Source of the DNA: a virus | DNA: 21,707 bases | IMG/VR virus record: IMGVR_UViG_3300008267_010143 | Coordinates: 1 to 21,707 of that record | Reading direction: 5' to 3' (one strand) | Shown: positions 1 through 5,926 of the stretch, one piece after another | Numbering within the stretch: position 1 is the first letter of the stretch | How the letters are laid out: every line of letters begins with the position of its first letter | Notes under the pieces: model-generated | What the model saw: the letters and a program-made list of their open reading frames with translations, nothing else | What the model was told of the DNA's origin: nothing | The model's database searches: none | Made by a program: the position numbers and the translations under genes

Positions 1-438
1 CTTTTGATAAATTGCACTGTTTTGTTCGTGTTCCCAAACTTCTACCTTTTCACACCAGCAGCGGCCGTTAGTAATTGCTTTGACGTGGCTGTCTGCCATT
101 TCACAACAGAGCTCGGCAAAACGTTCAATACCAACTCCTTTTTCAAGTTCGATCAACTCAATCATACCTTTCTTTTCTAACTCTCTAAACATCTGAATAT
201 CCGGGTCCTTTGACCATACTACAGTCTTATGATCGAAATAAAACTCAAGTTGCTTCTTTAACTCTTTCAAACCACCAAAGTCAACTACCCAATTATTTTC
301 ATCAAGTTCATTACTTGTGAACCAAAACTTAGCTTGCAATCTATACCCATGCACGAACTTGCAATGGCTCTTTGCATAAGGTTGACGAAATGCGCATGAT
401 CCTAGCGGGATCACTTTAGTAGAATAAAATTTACCCAT
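1..438 (-). CDS. queD: QueD/6-pyruvoyl-tetrahydropterin synthase-like protein, C-terminus cut by window edge
   Basis: 146 codons are visible, from ATG at 438 to the window edge, with no stop reached. In this family, QueD converts 7,8-dihydroneopterin triphosphate to 6-carboxy-tetrahydropterin, the second step towards preQ0. Family landmarks seen: catalytic Cys26 followed by His30-Gly31-Tyr32 (normally C-x3-H-G-H), then the Asp69-His70 dyad before a K-D-P-D stretch, then a G-I-E-R-F helix matching the usual pterin-binding Glu region. The metal site is atypical. By ungapped alignment with E. coli QueD (zinc on His16, His31, His33), the first ligand is Cys15 and the third is Tyr32; only His30 is kept. 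It could be a divergent active enzyme or one with altered metal use. It reads away from the rest of the window, and 36 nt separate its start from the next minus-strand gene. The family call is fairly firm; the exact reaction is inferred. Confidence 0.8.
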   Translation of the reverse strand, partial: MGKFYSTKVIPLGSCAFRQPYAKSHCKFVHGYRLQAKFWFTSNELDENNWVVDFGGLKELKKQLEFYFDHKTVVWSKDPDIQMFRELEKKGMIELIELEKGVGIERFAELCCEMADSHVKAITNGRCWCEKVEVWEHEQNSAIYQK

Positions 439-474
439 ACTAAATAGTATGATAAAATAGCTTGTTATCAACTA

Positions 475-828
475 CTATTTCAAATTATCGATATTATTTT
501 CAAGCCATATTTCCAGACTTCTTTCTTCTATGTCTGGCGGGCTACATAAAAATGCGTTGCTATCTCTAGGATTAAAAAATATGCTCTTTTGTAATACTCG
601 TTTTTCTTCAATTTCTTCAAAAGAAATGTAAACGCCTGATCTTTTATCTTTTATGATTGCGTTACCTGCTAAAACTACATGTACCTGGGGTACTTTCTTA
701 TATTCGTTGATTAAAGAGTTAGTCGCCAAAAATGTAATAAATTCGTCTTTATCTTCTGGATTTTTAAAATAAAAAAATAAAGGAATATCCTCGCTACTAT
801 AAACTTTATTTTTATATTTTACTCTCAC
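475..828 (-). CDS. Hypothetical phage protein (117 aa)
   Basis: I do not recognise a family. The start is GTG at 828 (GTG AGA GTA), with a weak purine-rich stretch (gagag) overlapping it rather than a normal ribosome site. The protein is 117 aa, charged and soluble, with no signal peptide or membrane segment. It starts with a lysine/tyrosine-rich beta-like stretch and has an acidic C-terminal end. It lies between the QueD-like gene, in the same orientation, and the divergent lysin gene. Good codon structure, the clean fit between neighbours and the lack of a competing frame support a real gene. No function is proposed. Confidence 0.6.
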   Translation of the reverse strand: MRVKYKNKVYSSEDIPLFFYFKNPEDKDEFITFLATNSLINEYKKVPQVHVVLAGNAIIKDKRSGVYISFEEIEEKRVLQKSIFFNPRDSNAFLCSPPDIEERSLEIWLENNIDNLK

Positions 829-849
829 TAAAATTACTTACTATTCGGG

Positions 850-857
850 TGTAAATA
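850..857 (+). promoter_or_regulatory. Possible T4-type late promoter box (TGTAAATA) before the lysin gene
   Basis: TGTAAATA differs at one base from the T4 late consensus TATAAATA. It sits in the divergent gap between the gene starting at 828 (minus) and the lysin. Initiation about six bases downstream would fall near 863, leaving a roughly 39-nt leader to the ATG at 902 and making the upstream ATGs at 859 and 863 unlikely starts. Such an AT-rich near match can occur by chance, so this is weak. Confidence 0.3.
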
Positions 858-901
858 TATGCATGCAAGGTAGTTTTAAAGAGTATTACATATCAACTAT
901 T

Positions 902-1408
902 ATGTCTGAAGCACCTATGGATCTACCACCGCCTCCACCTGCAGTGGTGAGGTATGTCGGTCCAGAAGTAACTAAGATCACAACAATTAATAAAGAAAGA
1001 CTGAAAAAACTCGAAACAGTGGTTGCATGTTTAATACTTGAAGCCGGTGGAGAAAGAGATCCAAGAGCTATGCCGGCAGTTAACGAAGTAATACACAATA
1101 GAGCTAAAAGATTGCCTGAATATAATACTGATAAAATATCAGCACTTTACAAAGTTGTAACTGCCCGTAAACAGTTTTCTTGTTTTAATTCTGGAGTAGA
1201 GGCAGGGGTAGAAAGAGCTAAAAAACACCCTAAATGGGGCACAGCAATAAAAATATTACAGCAGCCAGTAACCAACTATACTAACGGAGCAGATCATTAC
1301 CATGTAACTAAAATGAAGACTCCGTACTGGGTACCTGACTTATTACGCAAAGGTTATACGCCTCAAAATATCGAAAACCATACGTTTTATAGCAAACGTA
1401 AGCGTTAA
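902..1408 (+). CDS. SleB-type (Hydrolase_2) cell-wall hydrolase, probable endolysin
   Basis: SleB/CwlJ-type peptidoglycan hydrolases cleave the glycan strands; in a phage the usual role is host lysis. The domain fills most of the protein: the catalytic-type Glu47 lies in L-E-A-G-G-E, followed by an A-V-N-E-V-I-H-N-R helix, a Q-F-S-C-F segment, a G-A-D-H-Y-H motif and a closing N-H-T-F-Y, all typical of the family. A short proline-rich linker (six prolines near residues 7-12) precedes it. No signal peptide or transmembrane segment is visible, so export would need a holin or similar factor not seen here. I chose ATG 902 (M-S-E-A-P); an in-frame ATG at 863 would add 13 residues. It is the only plus-strand gene among minus-strand neighbours, and its stop codon shares the bases TTAA with the stop of the opposing gene. 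Confidence 0.82.
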   Translation: MSEAPMDLPPPPPAVVRYVGPEVTKITTINKERLKKLETVVACLILEAGGERDPRAMPAVNEVIHNRAKRLPEYNTDKISALYKVVTARKQFSCFNSGVEAGVERAKKHPKWGTAIKILQQPVTNYTNGADHYHVTKMKTPYWVPDLLRKGYTPQNIENHTFYSKRKR

Positions 1409-1788
1409 TCTACTTTAGAAGGATTGAGACGGTTAATAATCTCTGCTAACTTTTTCTCTATATCTGCTGCATTTTCGATAGTTACATCGTCATCTGCAAA
1501 AACATCTATGTCCCCAGATTGTAAGGACTTAGGATCAATTTCTAAAGCTCTACGAATCATATCTACAAGATACGCTCTACCGGGAGGGGAAAGCGGCTTT
1601 GCTTCTTGAGGCTCTGGTGCTGCAGGGGGTTCTGCCGCTGGAGCAGGAGCTGGGGCTGGACCTGGAGCAGGAGTTACTTGAGCGGTAGGGCCGCCCCCTT
1701 GAGGTAAACCTACTGGTGGTTGACCAGCTTCCTGCTCTAATAAAATACCGGAATAAACCCTATTAACTAGTGTATCAAATTTTTTCAT
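1405..1788 (-). CDS. Small Pro/Ala-rich phage protein, possible head-associated protein
   Basis: 127 aa with three parts: an N-terminal amphipathic helix (M-K-K-F-D-T-L-V, up to L-L-E-Q-E-A-G near residue 22), a low-complexity linker rich in Pro, Ala and Gly (about residues 23-65), and an acidic helical C-terminal domain. The start ATG overlaps the stop of the upstream gene by one base (TAATG), so the two are probably translationally coupled. The N-terminus resembles the capsid-targeting leaders of T4 internal head proteins, which are cut by the gp21 protease after an (L/I)-x-E site. That comparison is mine and rests on pattern only. The gene ends convergently against the lysin gene with no intergenic space and no visible terminator. 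No recognised family. Confidence 0.65.
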   Translation of the reverse strand: MKKFDTLVNRVYSGILLEQEAGQPPVGLPQGGGPTAQVTPAPGPAPAPAPAAEPPAAPEPQEAKPLSPPGRAYLVDMIRRALEIDPKSLQSGDIDVFADDDVTIENAADIEKKLAEIINRLNPSKVD

Positions 1789-2117
1789 TATACTGGCTTA
1801 GTTGCTTGTAATTTACCGGAAACAATATTTTGCAGTTCTTGCATTCTCTTTTTATTGAGAGGGTCCTGCTTCTTAAGAGCGTCTAATTCTGCCTGTGCAG
1901 CTTTCTTTTGCGCGTCTTTAGCTGTTTTTTGAGCTGCAATAATTTTTGGATCCATGCCCCCTGTAGCTTGAGATGCTTGTGGTTGAGGGGTTACAGGTAA
2001 GGTGCCCGGGTTAGCTCCAGATGCTGTAGCGGTTGTAGGGGAACCACTCAAATTATATTCTTTTAATAATTTGGTAAACTTACCTTTGGATACTACCTTC
2101 TTATAAATGTCTTCCAT
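1788..2117 (-). CDS. Small low-complexity/coiled-coil phage protein, possible head-associated protein
   Basis: 109 aa. It has a basic N-terminal helix (M-E-D-I-Y-K-K-V, followed by L-L-K-E-Y), a Ser/Thr/Pro/Gln-rich linker with a P-Q-P-Q stretch (about residues 25-55), and a strongly predicted Ala/Lys/Gln-rich helix or coiled coil (about 56-100). It is the first gene downstream of the perfect late-promoter box at 2230-2237 and is coupled to the next gene by a TAATG overlap. Late expression and this build fit a structural or prohead-core role, but no family is recognised. A weak purine stretch (aagg) lies well upstream of ATG 2117. Confidence 0.62.
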   Translation of the reverse strand: MEDIYKKVVSKGKFTKLLKEYNLSGSPTTATASGANPGTLPVTPQPQASQATGGMDPKIIAAQKTAKDAQKKAAQAELDALKKQDPLNKKRMQELQNIVSGKLQATKPV

Positions 2118-2212
2118 ACAAATATTTACTACCTTACCACTCTTTTAAAATAACTAAGTTGATTTTTTAGGATAAAAAGGTTAAAATTACCTGAGGGAGA
2201 AAGGCGAGAACC

Positions 2213-2232
2213 ATACTCATAGTAATGAGTAT
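2213..2232. repeat. Perfect 8-bp inverted repeat overlapping the late promoter start region
   Basis: ATACTCAT (2213-2220), spacer AGTA, then ATGAGTAT (2225-2232): a perfect palindrome with a four-base loop. It overlaps the late-promoter box (2230-2237), and the expected start site (about 2224) falls in the loop. It would therefore act mainly as a DNA element over the start site, such as an operator or an easily melted site, not as a hairpin in that transcript. Confidence 0.45.
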
Positions 2233-2237
2233 TTATA
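2230..2237 (-). promoter_or_regulatory. T4-type late promoter (TATAAATA) for the 2117-1405 gene pair
   Basis: The minus strand reads TATAAATA, an exact match to the T4 late consensus recognised by gp55-type sigma factors, and a gp55 homologue is encoded in this window. It sits in the only minus-strand intergenic gap of note, about 110 nt upstream of ATG 2117 and pointing towards it. Two other exact matches lie inside plus-strand genes (7120, 20937), so the motif alone is not proof; its position is what makes it convincing. Confidence 0.6.
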
Positions 2238-2239
2238 AA

Positions 2240-2299
2240 GGTATATGGAGTCTCTTTGTATCATATTTTTAAGGCTCACTTCGTTCGCCTTAATATACC
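2240..2299. repeat. Nested inverted repeats in the gap after the 2317-2805 gene
   Basis: Two perfect 7-bp pairs nest here. The outer pair is GGTATAT (2240-2246) with ATATACC (2293-2299). The inner pair is TTAAGGC (2269-2275) with GCCTTAA (2287-2293), enclosing an 11-nt loop that contains TTCG. The right-hand arms run together while the left has a 22-nt bulge. It lies between the end of one minus-strand transcription unit and the late promoter of the next. No T-tract follows in either direction, so it is not a standard intrinsic terminator; it could be an RNA-processing or 3'-end-stabilising structure. Confidence 0.4.
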
Positions 2300-2316
2300 A
2301 TATATAATAATATATC

Positions 2317-2805
2317 TCACAGGGATTTTTTATTTGAATATGGTTGGATTTTATACTTTTTGTAGAATGTTGCAGTCTTTTTAGCGGGGTACAGACTGTA
2401 ATCGAAATTAAATCTGGTTGTTTTAACCCCTTCAAGTATCTCCTTAGTCTCACCAGTATTTTGTTTAATCCAAGAAAAATCGAGATTACCGTAGTGTATT
2501 ATAAAGGGTATATATTTTGTAATAATATCTATATATTTTTTACCACTTGAATCAGTTACATAAAAAACTGTATTTTTGTTATTATCTGTCGCTATAGTCA
2601 TATATTTGACGTACAGATACAATAACAGTCTTTCTTTTTCTTTTTCTTTTATCGTGTCAATTAAAAGACCCCAACTATCAAGTCTTTCTTTAAACTCTTT
2701 ATTAATCTCTTCTAAGGTAGTGTTAAAATCAACTACTATTAGATTGAGAGCCGTTTTGTGAGAATGCATCACGGTATAGTCTATAGTTTTCTTCATTAAG
2801 AGCAA
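2317..2805 (-). CDS. Hypothetical phage protein overlapping the nuclease gene
   Basis: Up to 162 aa and not recognised. It looks like a soluble alpha/beta protein: an early beta strand (L-N-L-I-V-V-D-F), a charged helix, then aromatic- and lysine-rich strands and a basic C-terminus (K-K-Y-K-I-Q-P-Y-S-N-K-K). The longest start (ATG 2805) overlaps the upstream nuclease gene by 77 nt. The last ATG before the conserved-looking part, at 2769, still overlaps by 41 nt, so some overlap is unavoidable. The true start could be 2805, 2796 or 2769. It probably shares a transcript with the two genes upstream (2729-3307 and 3321-3581). Confidence 0.6.
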   Translation of the reverse strand: MLLMKKTIDYTVMHSHKTALNLIVVDFNTTLEEINKEFKERLDSWGLLIDTIKEKEKERLLLYLYVKYMTIATDNNKNTVFYVTDSSGKKYIDIITKYIPFIIHYGNLDFSWIKQNTGETKEILEGVKTTRFNFDYSLYPAKKTATFYKKYKIQPYSNKKSL

Positions 2806-3307
2806 CTATTGCATCCTTGTTTTTTTCGAAAAAACCTTCCATTTTAACTATGATATAGCACCCTACAGCGGTGCACTTTTTACTCGTAACCCAGTAGTTT
2901 AAATGACTACCTTCAACTATTAATTTGTCTTTAATAGCTGACGGAAACACAACAAACCCACCTTTACGGTTTATCTTAAAAACTACAAAAGGTATTTTGC
3001 CACCAACAGCAGCTTGTTCTATCCATCCATCAAGTTGCTGATTATTAATTAACAAACTCTCGAAATTGAAATCTTTATAAAATTTACCTTCTATAGTTAT
3101 ATGCGATAAAAACCTTGGAAGTATAATATCTCCAGATGCTAGTAATAACTGTTCTGGGGTTAAATTAGCTATACGATTTGCATTAAACCCGCCTACAAAC
3201 GCCCCGCTGTTAGGCACTCTCTGAAAGTTAACACCGTATATAGCGGTAAGATGTTTTGCTATATCTCTCTCCCAAGACTTACCCTTATTCTTACTCGCAT
3301 TAGCCAT
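2729..3307 (-). CDS. PD-(D/E)XK-fold nuclease, Holliday-junction-resolvase-like
   Basis: 192 aa. The N-terminal half shows the active-site layout of small PD-(D/E)XK nucleases: Glu13 in K-S-W-E-R-D, Asp60 in A-S-G-D-I-I-L-P, and Glu73-x-Lys75 in I-E-G-K-F-Y. Between them are a conserved-looking R-V-P-N-S-G-A loop and an N-R-I stretch, as in archaeal-type resolvases and related phage endonucleases. This predicts a metal-dependent DNA endonuclease. In a T4-type phage it could resolve recombination or packaging intermediates, a role that T4 gives to the unrelated endonuclease VII. The C-terminal Ser/Gln/Asn-rich tail overlaps the next gene. The active-site reading is from the sequence; the substrate is inferred. 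Confidence 0.65.
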   Translation of the reverse strand: MANASKNKGKSWERDIAKHLTAIYGVNFQRVPNSGAFVGGFNANRIANLTPEQLLLASGDIILPRFLSHITIEGKFYKDFNFESLLINNQQLDGWIEQAAVGGKIPFVVFKINRKGGFVVFPSAIKDKLIVEGSHLNYWVTSKKCTAVGCYIIVKMEGFFEKNKDAIVALNEENYRLYRDAFSQNGSQSNSS

Positions 3308-3320
3308 TTACGGCTATTTA

Positions 3321-3581
3321 TTACATACTTGGTAATGTTCTACGTATTACCTTGCCCTTTTTAAAACCAGGCGGCTTAAACTTAGTATTTCTCTTTTTTT
3401 TACTTACCCCGGCCCCAAATAAATTACGAGCATCCCCTGGGGCATAAAAATCCCCACTCTTTCCAATTTGAGCTGAATGTCCTTGAGTAGGTCCTAGGGC
3501 AGATGAAGTTGTATTACCTATATCACCAACTACTGCTCCATCTTCCATAATTTGTTTGTATCTTTTATTAAACTTCTTCAT
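3321..3581 (-). CDS. Small basic phage protein with leader-like N-terminus
   Basis: 86 aa. The N-terminus (M-K-K-F-N-K-R-Y-K-Q-I-M-E-D-G) looks like a short amphipathic helix ending in I-M-E, a pattern compatible with T4 gp21-type prohead protease cleavage. The middle is Gly/Ser/Ala-rich and the C-terminal third is strongly basic (K-K-K-R-N, then F-K-P-P-G-F-K-K-G-K-V), suggesting nucleic-acid contact. It is the first minus-strand gene left of the strand switch; only 35 nt separate its start from that of uvsY. No family recognised. A virion-internal protein is a guess based on composition. Confidence 0.58.
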   Translation of the reverse strand: MKKFNKRYKQIMEDGAVVGDIGNTTSSALGPTQGHSAQIGKSGDFYAPGDARNLFGAGVSKKKRNTKFKPPGFKKGKVIRRTLPSM

Positions 3582-3616
3582 GTTGATTAATGTATATATT
3601 ATACTATACTTAGATT
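3582..3616. promoter_or_regulatory. Divergent AT-rich start region at the strand switch
   Basis: These 35 bp separate two divergent starts (3581 minus, 3617 plus). The sequence is almost entirely A/T, with TATA-like hexamers readable on both strands (TATACT on plus, TATAAT on minus). Any promoter here would give a very short or absent leader, so the true start sites may lie inside the neighbouring genes. No Shine-Dalgarno sequence precedes either start. Confidence 0.3.
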
Positions 3617-4018
3617 ATGGAGTCTCAAGTACTAGATAGTTTATTTGAAACATATCAGAAAGAAATTGCTGAAGATATTAAGGTTGATGAGCTTTCCTTA
3701 AAGGACAAAACTATGCTTGTACCAACTATAAAGCATAAATGGGTCGGTCGTTTAATGATGCATAAAGTACAGCTTAGAAAATTAAATGACATTAAGAAAA
3801 AAGAAATAAAAAGACTAACTAACAATTCTCCTATACCTTTGTCTAAATCTACTTTAGATCAAGCAATAAACGGGGATGAAAGTATTATTAAAATTCAGAA
3901 CAGTATAGAGAGACTTGAAGTTATCATAGAGTACTTAGAAAAAGTAGAAAAACTAACGAGTTCATTGACTTGGGATTGCAAAAATCTTATAGATCTGCAA
4001 AAGCTGGAAACTACGTAA
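3617..4018 (+). CDS. uvsY: UvsY-like recombination mediator
   Basis: 133 aa, against 137 aa for T4 UvsY. UvsY loads the UvsX recombinase onto gp32-coated single-stranded DNA. The protein is all-helical and highly charged: a central W-V-G-R-L-M-M-H-K segment followed by a Lys/Arg-rich helix matches the W-L-N-K-H region of T4 UvsY. Next come a short loop, a D-E-S-I-I-K-I-Q-N-S-I helix and a long C-terminal helix ending in a basic and acidic alternation, as in T4. Identity is low, so the call rests on length, layout and the gene order uvsY-uvsW, which also occurs in T4. Its TAA stop overlaps the uvsW ATG (TAATG). Confidence 0.72.
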   Translation: MESQVLDSLFETYQKEIAEDIKVDELSLKDKTMLVPTIKHKWVGRLMMHKVQLRKLNDIKKKEIKRLTNNSPIPLSKSTLDQAINGDESIIKIQNSIERLEVIIEYLEKVEKLTSSLTWDCKNLIDLQKLETT

Positions 4019-5475
4019 TGAGAATAGAATTTAACTACGATCCTAAAAGAAAGGAAGTTAAATTAGTTACTGAGCTGTTCAGTAGCATAAGAGAACATTT
4101 TTCGGTACGTAATCCCGGCGCGAGCTTTAATAGAAACAACCGTTTTATACCGCAAAGAATATATGCTATAACGCCAACTGGTTATTTTGGTATAGGTTTA
4201 ATACCGGAGATCGTAAAATATGTAAAAAGTTTAAATATACCCTACGAATTATTTTTTAATCATGAGTTAGTTAGGCTATTCGGTAAAATACCTATATGTG
4301 CAAATACAGCAATAAAAAAACTTGAATGCGAATTCACCCTTAGAGAGTATCAGTTAGAAGCAGTTGAGCAAGCTCTTGCGAGAGGCAATGGAATAATCGA
4401 ACTCGCAACAGGTGGTGGTAAGACGTTTATTATATCAAATTTGGTTTATGCTGCTTTACAGCATATAGAGTATACTGAAAAGATTTTAATAATTGTACCC
4501 GATTTAGGTCTAGTAGAGCAGACCTATAAGGATTTTACTTCATATAATTTTCCTATGAAGTTAGTTACTAAGTGGACTGGTAATAACGAACTTGATCCGC
4601 ACTGCAGGGTAATTATTGCAAATTTAGGTATACTGCAAAGTGAAAAATCTGATATATCTTGGTTTACTGATGTAGGTCTGTTGATAGTAGATGAATGCCA
4701 TAAGTTACGTAAGGGTAATAAAGTAAACAAACTTATTGACAAAATACCCACTTTAAGGAGATTCGGCTTTACCGGAACACTTCCGGAAAGCGAAATAGAT
4801 AAGTGGAATATATATAATTATATCGGCCCTGTTATCTATAAAAAGACCACGACCGAGCTTAGAGAAATAGCAGGAGATAAATATATAGCTAACGCTCAAG
4901 CTGTAGCTATAAAGCTACAATATACCTATATACCAGACTATACGTCTGTAGCTGCAATGCAAAAATATAGACTGGAATTAGACTTTATACATAACAGTTC
5001 ATTCCGGAATAACGTAATTAAAAACGTAGTCAGTAAACTCAATCAAAACTGTTTAATACTTGCAGATCATATTCAACATGGTCAGAACATGTTTAACACG
5101 TTAAGCGTATTAACTGATAAACAAGTTTATTTTATACAAGGTAGCGTAGAAGTAGAAGATAGAATTAAAATACAACAGTTAATGGAAAAAGATAATAATG
5201 TTGTTTGTATAGCTATTAGTAAAATCTTTTCTACTGGTATTTCAATAAAAAACATACACTATATTATGTTTGCCGCAGGCGGTAAATCTAAAATTAAAAC
5301 TTTACAGTCAATAGGTAGAGGGCTGCGTACCCATGAAAATAAAAACGTACTGACCCTAATAGATATAGTGGATGATTTAATATACGGAATAGCTCACTAT
5401 CAAAAGCGTAAAAATTTTTATGATCTTGAAAAAATCAAAATTACCGAAAAAAACATCAACGAAGCAAGTCGATAA
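4018..5475 (+). CDS. uvsW: UvsW-like recombination/repair DNA helicase (SF2)
   Basis: 485 aa from ATG 4018, against 503 in T4. UvsW drives branch migration, unwinds R-loops and D-loops, and shifts T4 from origin-dependent to recombination-dependent replication. The N-terminal domain (1-100) is UvsW-like; SF2 motifs follow in order: motif I A-T-G-G-G-K-T (Lys135), Ia around I-I-V-P-D, motif II D-E-C-H (Asp225), motif III F-T-G-T-L, and motif VI Q-S-I-G-R-G-L-R (430-437). A TTG at 3970 would extend the frame into uvsY, but the TAATG junction makes 4018 far more likely. The 3' end overlaps gene 55 by 56 nt. Confidence 0.9.
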   Translation: MRIEFNYDPKRKEVKLVTELFSSIREHFSVRNPGASFNRNNRFIPQRIYAITPTGYFGIGLIPEIVKYVKSLNIPYELFFNHELVRLFGKIPICANTAIKKLECEFTLREYQLEAVEQALARGNGIIELATGGGKTFIISNLVYAALQHIEYTEKILIIVPDLGLVEQTYKDFTSYNFPMKLVTKWTGNNELDPHCRVIIANLGILQSEKSDISWFTDVGLLIVDECHKLRKGNKVNKLIDKIPTLRRFGFTGTLPESEIDKWNIYNYIGPVIYKKTTTELREIAGDKYIANAQAVAIKLQYTYIPDYTSVAAMQKYRLELDFIHNSSFRNNVIKNVVSKLNQNCLILADHIQHGQNMFNTLSVLTDKQVYFIQGSVEVEDRIKIQQLMEKDNNVVCIAISKIFSTGISIKNIHYIMFAAGGKSKIKTLQSIGRGLRTHENKNVLTLIDIVDDLIYGIAHYQKRKNFYDLEKIKITEKNINEASR

Positions 5476-5926
5476 AAACGAAGTAAAAAAAGAAAAAAAA
5501 CTTAGCCCGTCTGCCCAGGCTAAGAAGATTTACTATGTAAGCCCGAAAGAGTTTACGGATGAGCTTAGATTGTATTACGAAACTGATATTATTACTGATA
5601 AGCTCGCTTTAATGATAAAAAATATAGCATACGGATTAGCGCATGCTCCTAATTTTATTAATTACACTTTTAAAGAAGAAGCGATAGGAGATTCTTTAAT
5701 TAATATGTTTAATGCAGTTAAAGATAAAAAATACAAATTTGATCGTGGCTTTAACCCGTTTTCATATTTTAATTCTATAGCTTTTAATTGCTGGCGGTCC
5801 CGTATAAAAAAAGAAAAACGTATGAGAGATACATTGGCTGCTTATCAAGAAGAAGTATATAGTGTCATTGGCCCGCAAGTAGGAGTAGATGACCCAACCA
5901 ACCCTGCACAACGTAACGATGTTTAA
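5420..5926 (+). CDS. 55: gp55-like late-transcription sigma factor
   Basis: 168 aa, against 185 in T4. gp55 redirects host RNA polymerase to TATAAATA late promoters. The core resembles T4 gp55: I-A-Y-G-L-A with N-F-x-x-Y-T, a helix with E-E-A-I-G-D-S-L, K-F-D-R-G-F-N-P-F-S-Y-F (T4 has a comparable F-D-E-T-K-Y-K-N-P-H-A-Y), then a C-W-R-S-R-I-K-K-E-K-R basic helix matching the R-I-K-K-E-R-K of T4. The N-terminus is an extra Lys-rich stretch (about 30 residues) encoded where the gene overlaps uvsW. The C-terminus lacks a hydrophobic tail like the sliding-clamp-binding end of T4 gp55. No Shine-Dalgarno sequence precedes ATG 5420, and no later ATG would preserve the core. Confidence 0.85.
   Translation: MILKKSKLPKKTSTKQVDKNEVKKEKKLSPSAQAKKIYYVSPKEFTDELRLYYETDIITDKLALMIKNIAYGLAHAPNFINYTFKEEAIGDSLINMFNAVKDKKYKFDRGFNPFSYFNSIAFNCWRSRIKKEKRMRDTLAAYQEEVYSVIGPQVGVDDPTNPAQRNDV

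Noticed and set aside
2269-2293. Stem-loop as an intrinsic terminator
   Set aside because: There is no T-tract after the stem on either strand, so only an inverted repeat is reported.
2217-2453. Minus-strand ORF of 78 codons spanning the late promoter and the end of the 2317-2805 gene
   Set aside because: It covers the promoter and inverted repeats, overlaps a better ORF on the same strand, and has no protein-like character.
3970-4017. TTG start extending uvsW upstream
   Set aside because: It lies fully inside uvsY; the TAATG stop-start junction at 4016-4020 and the homologous N-terminus support ATG 4018.
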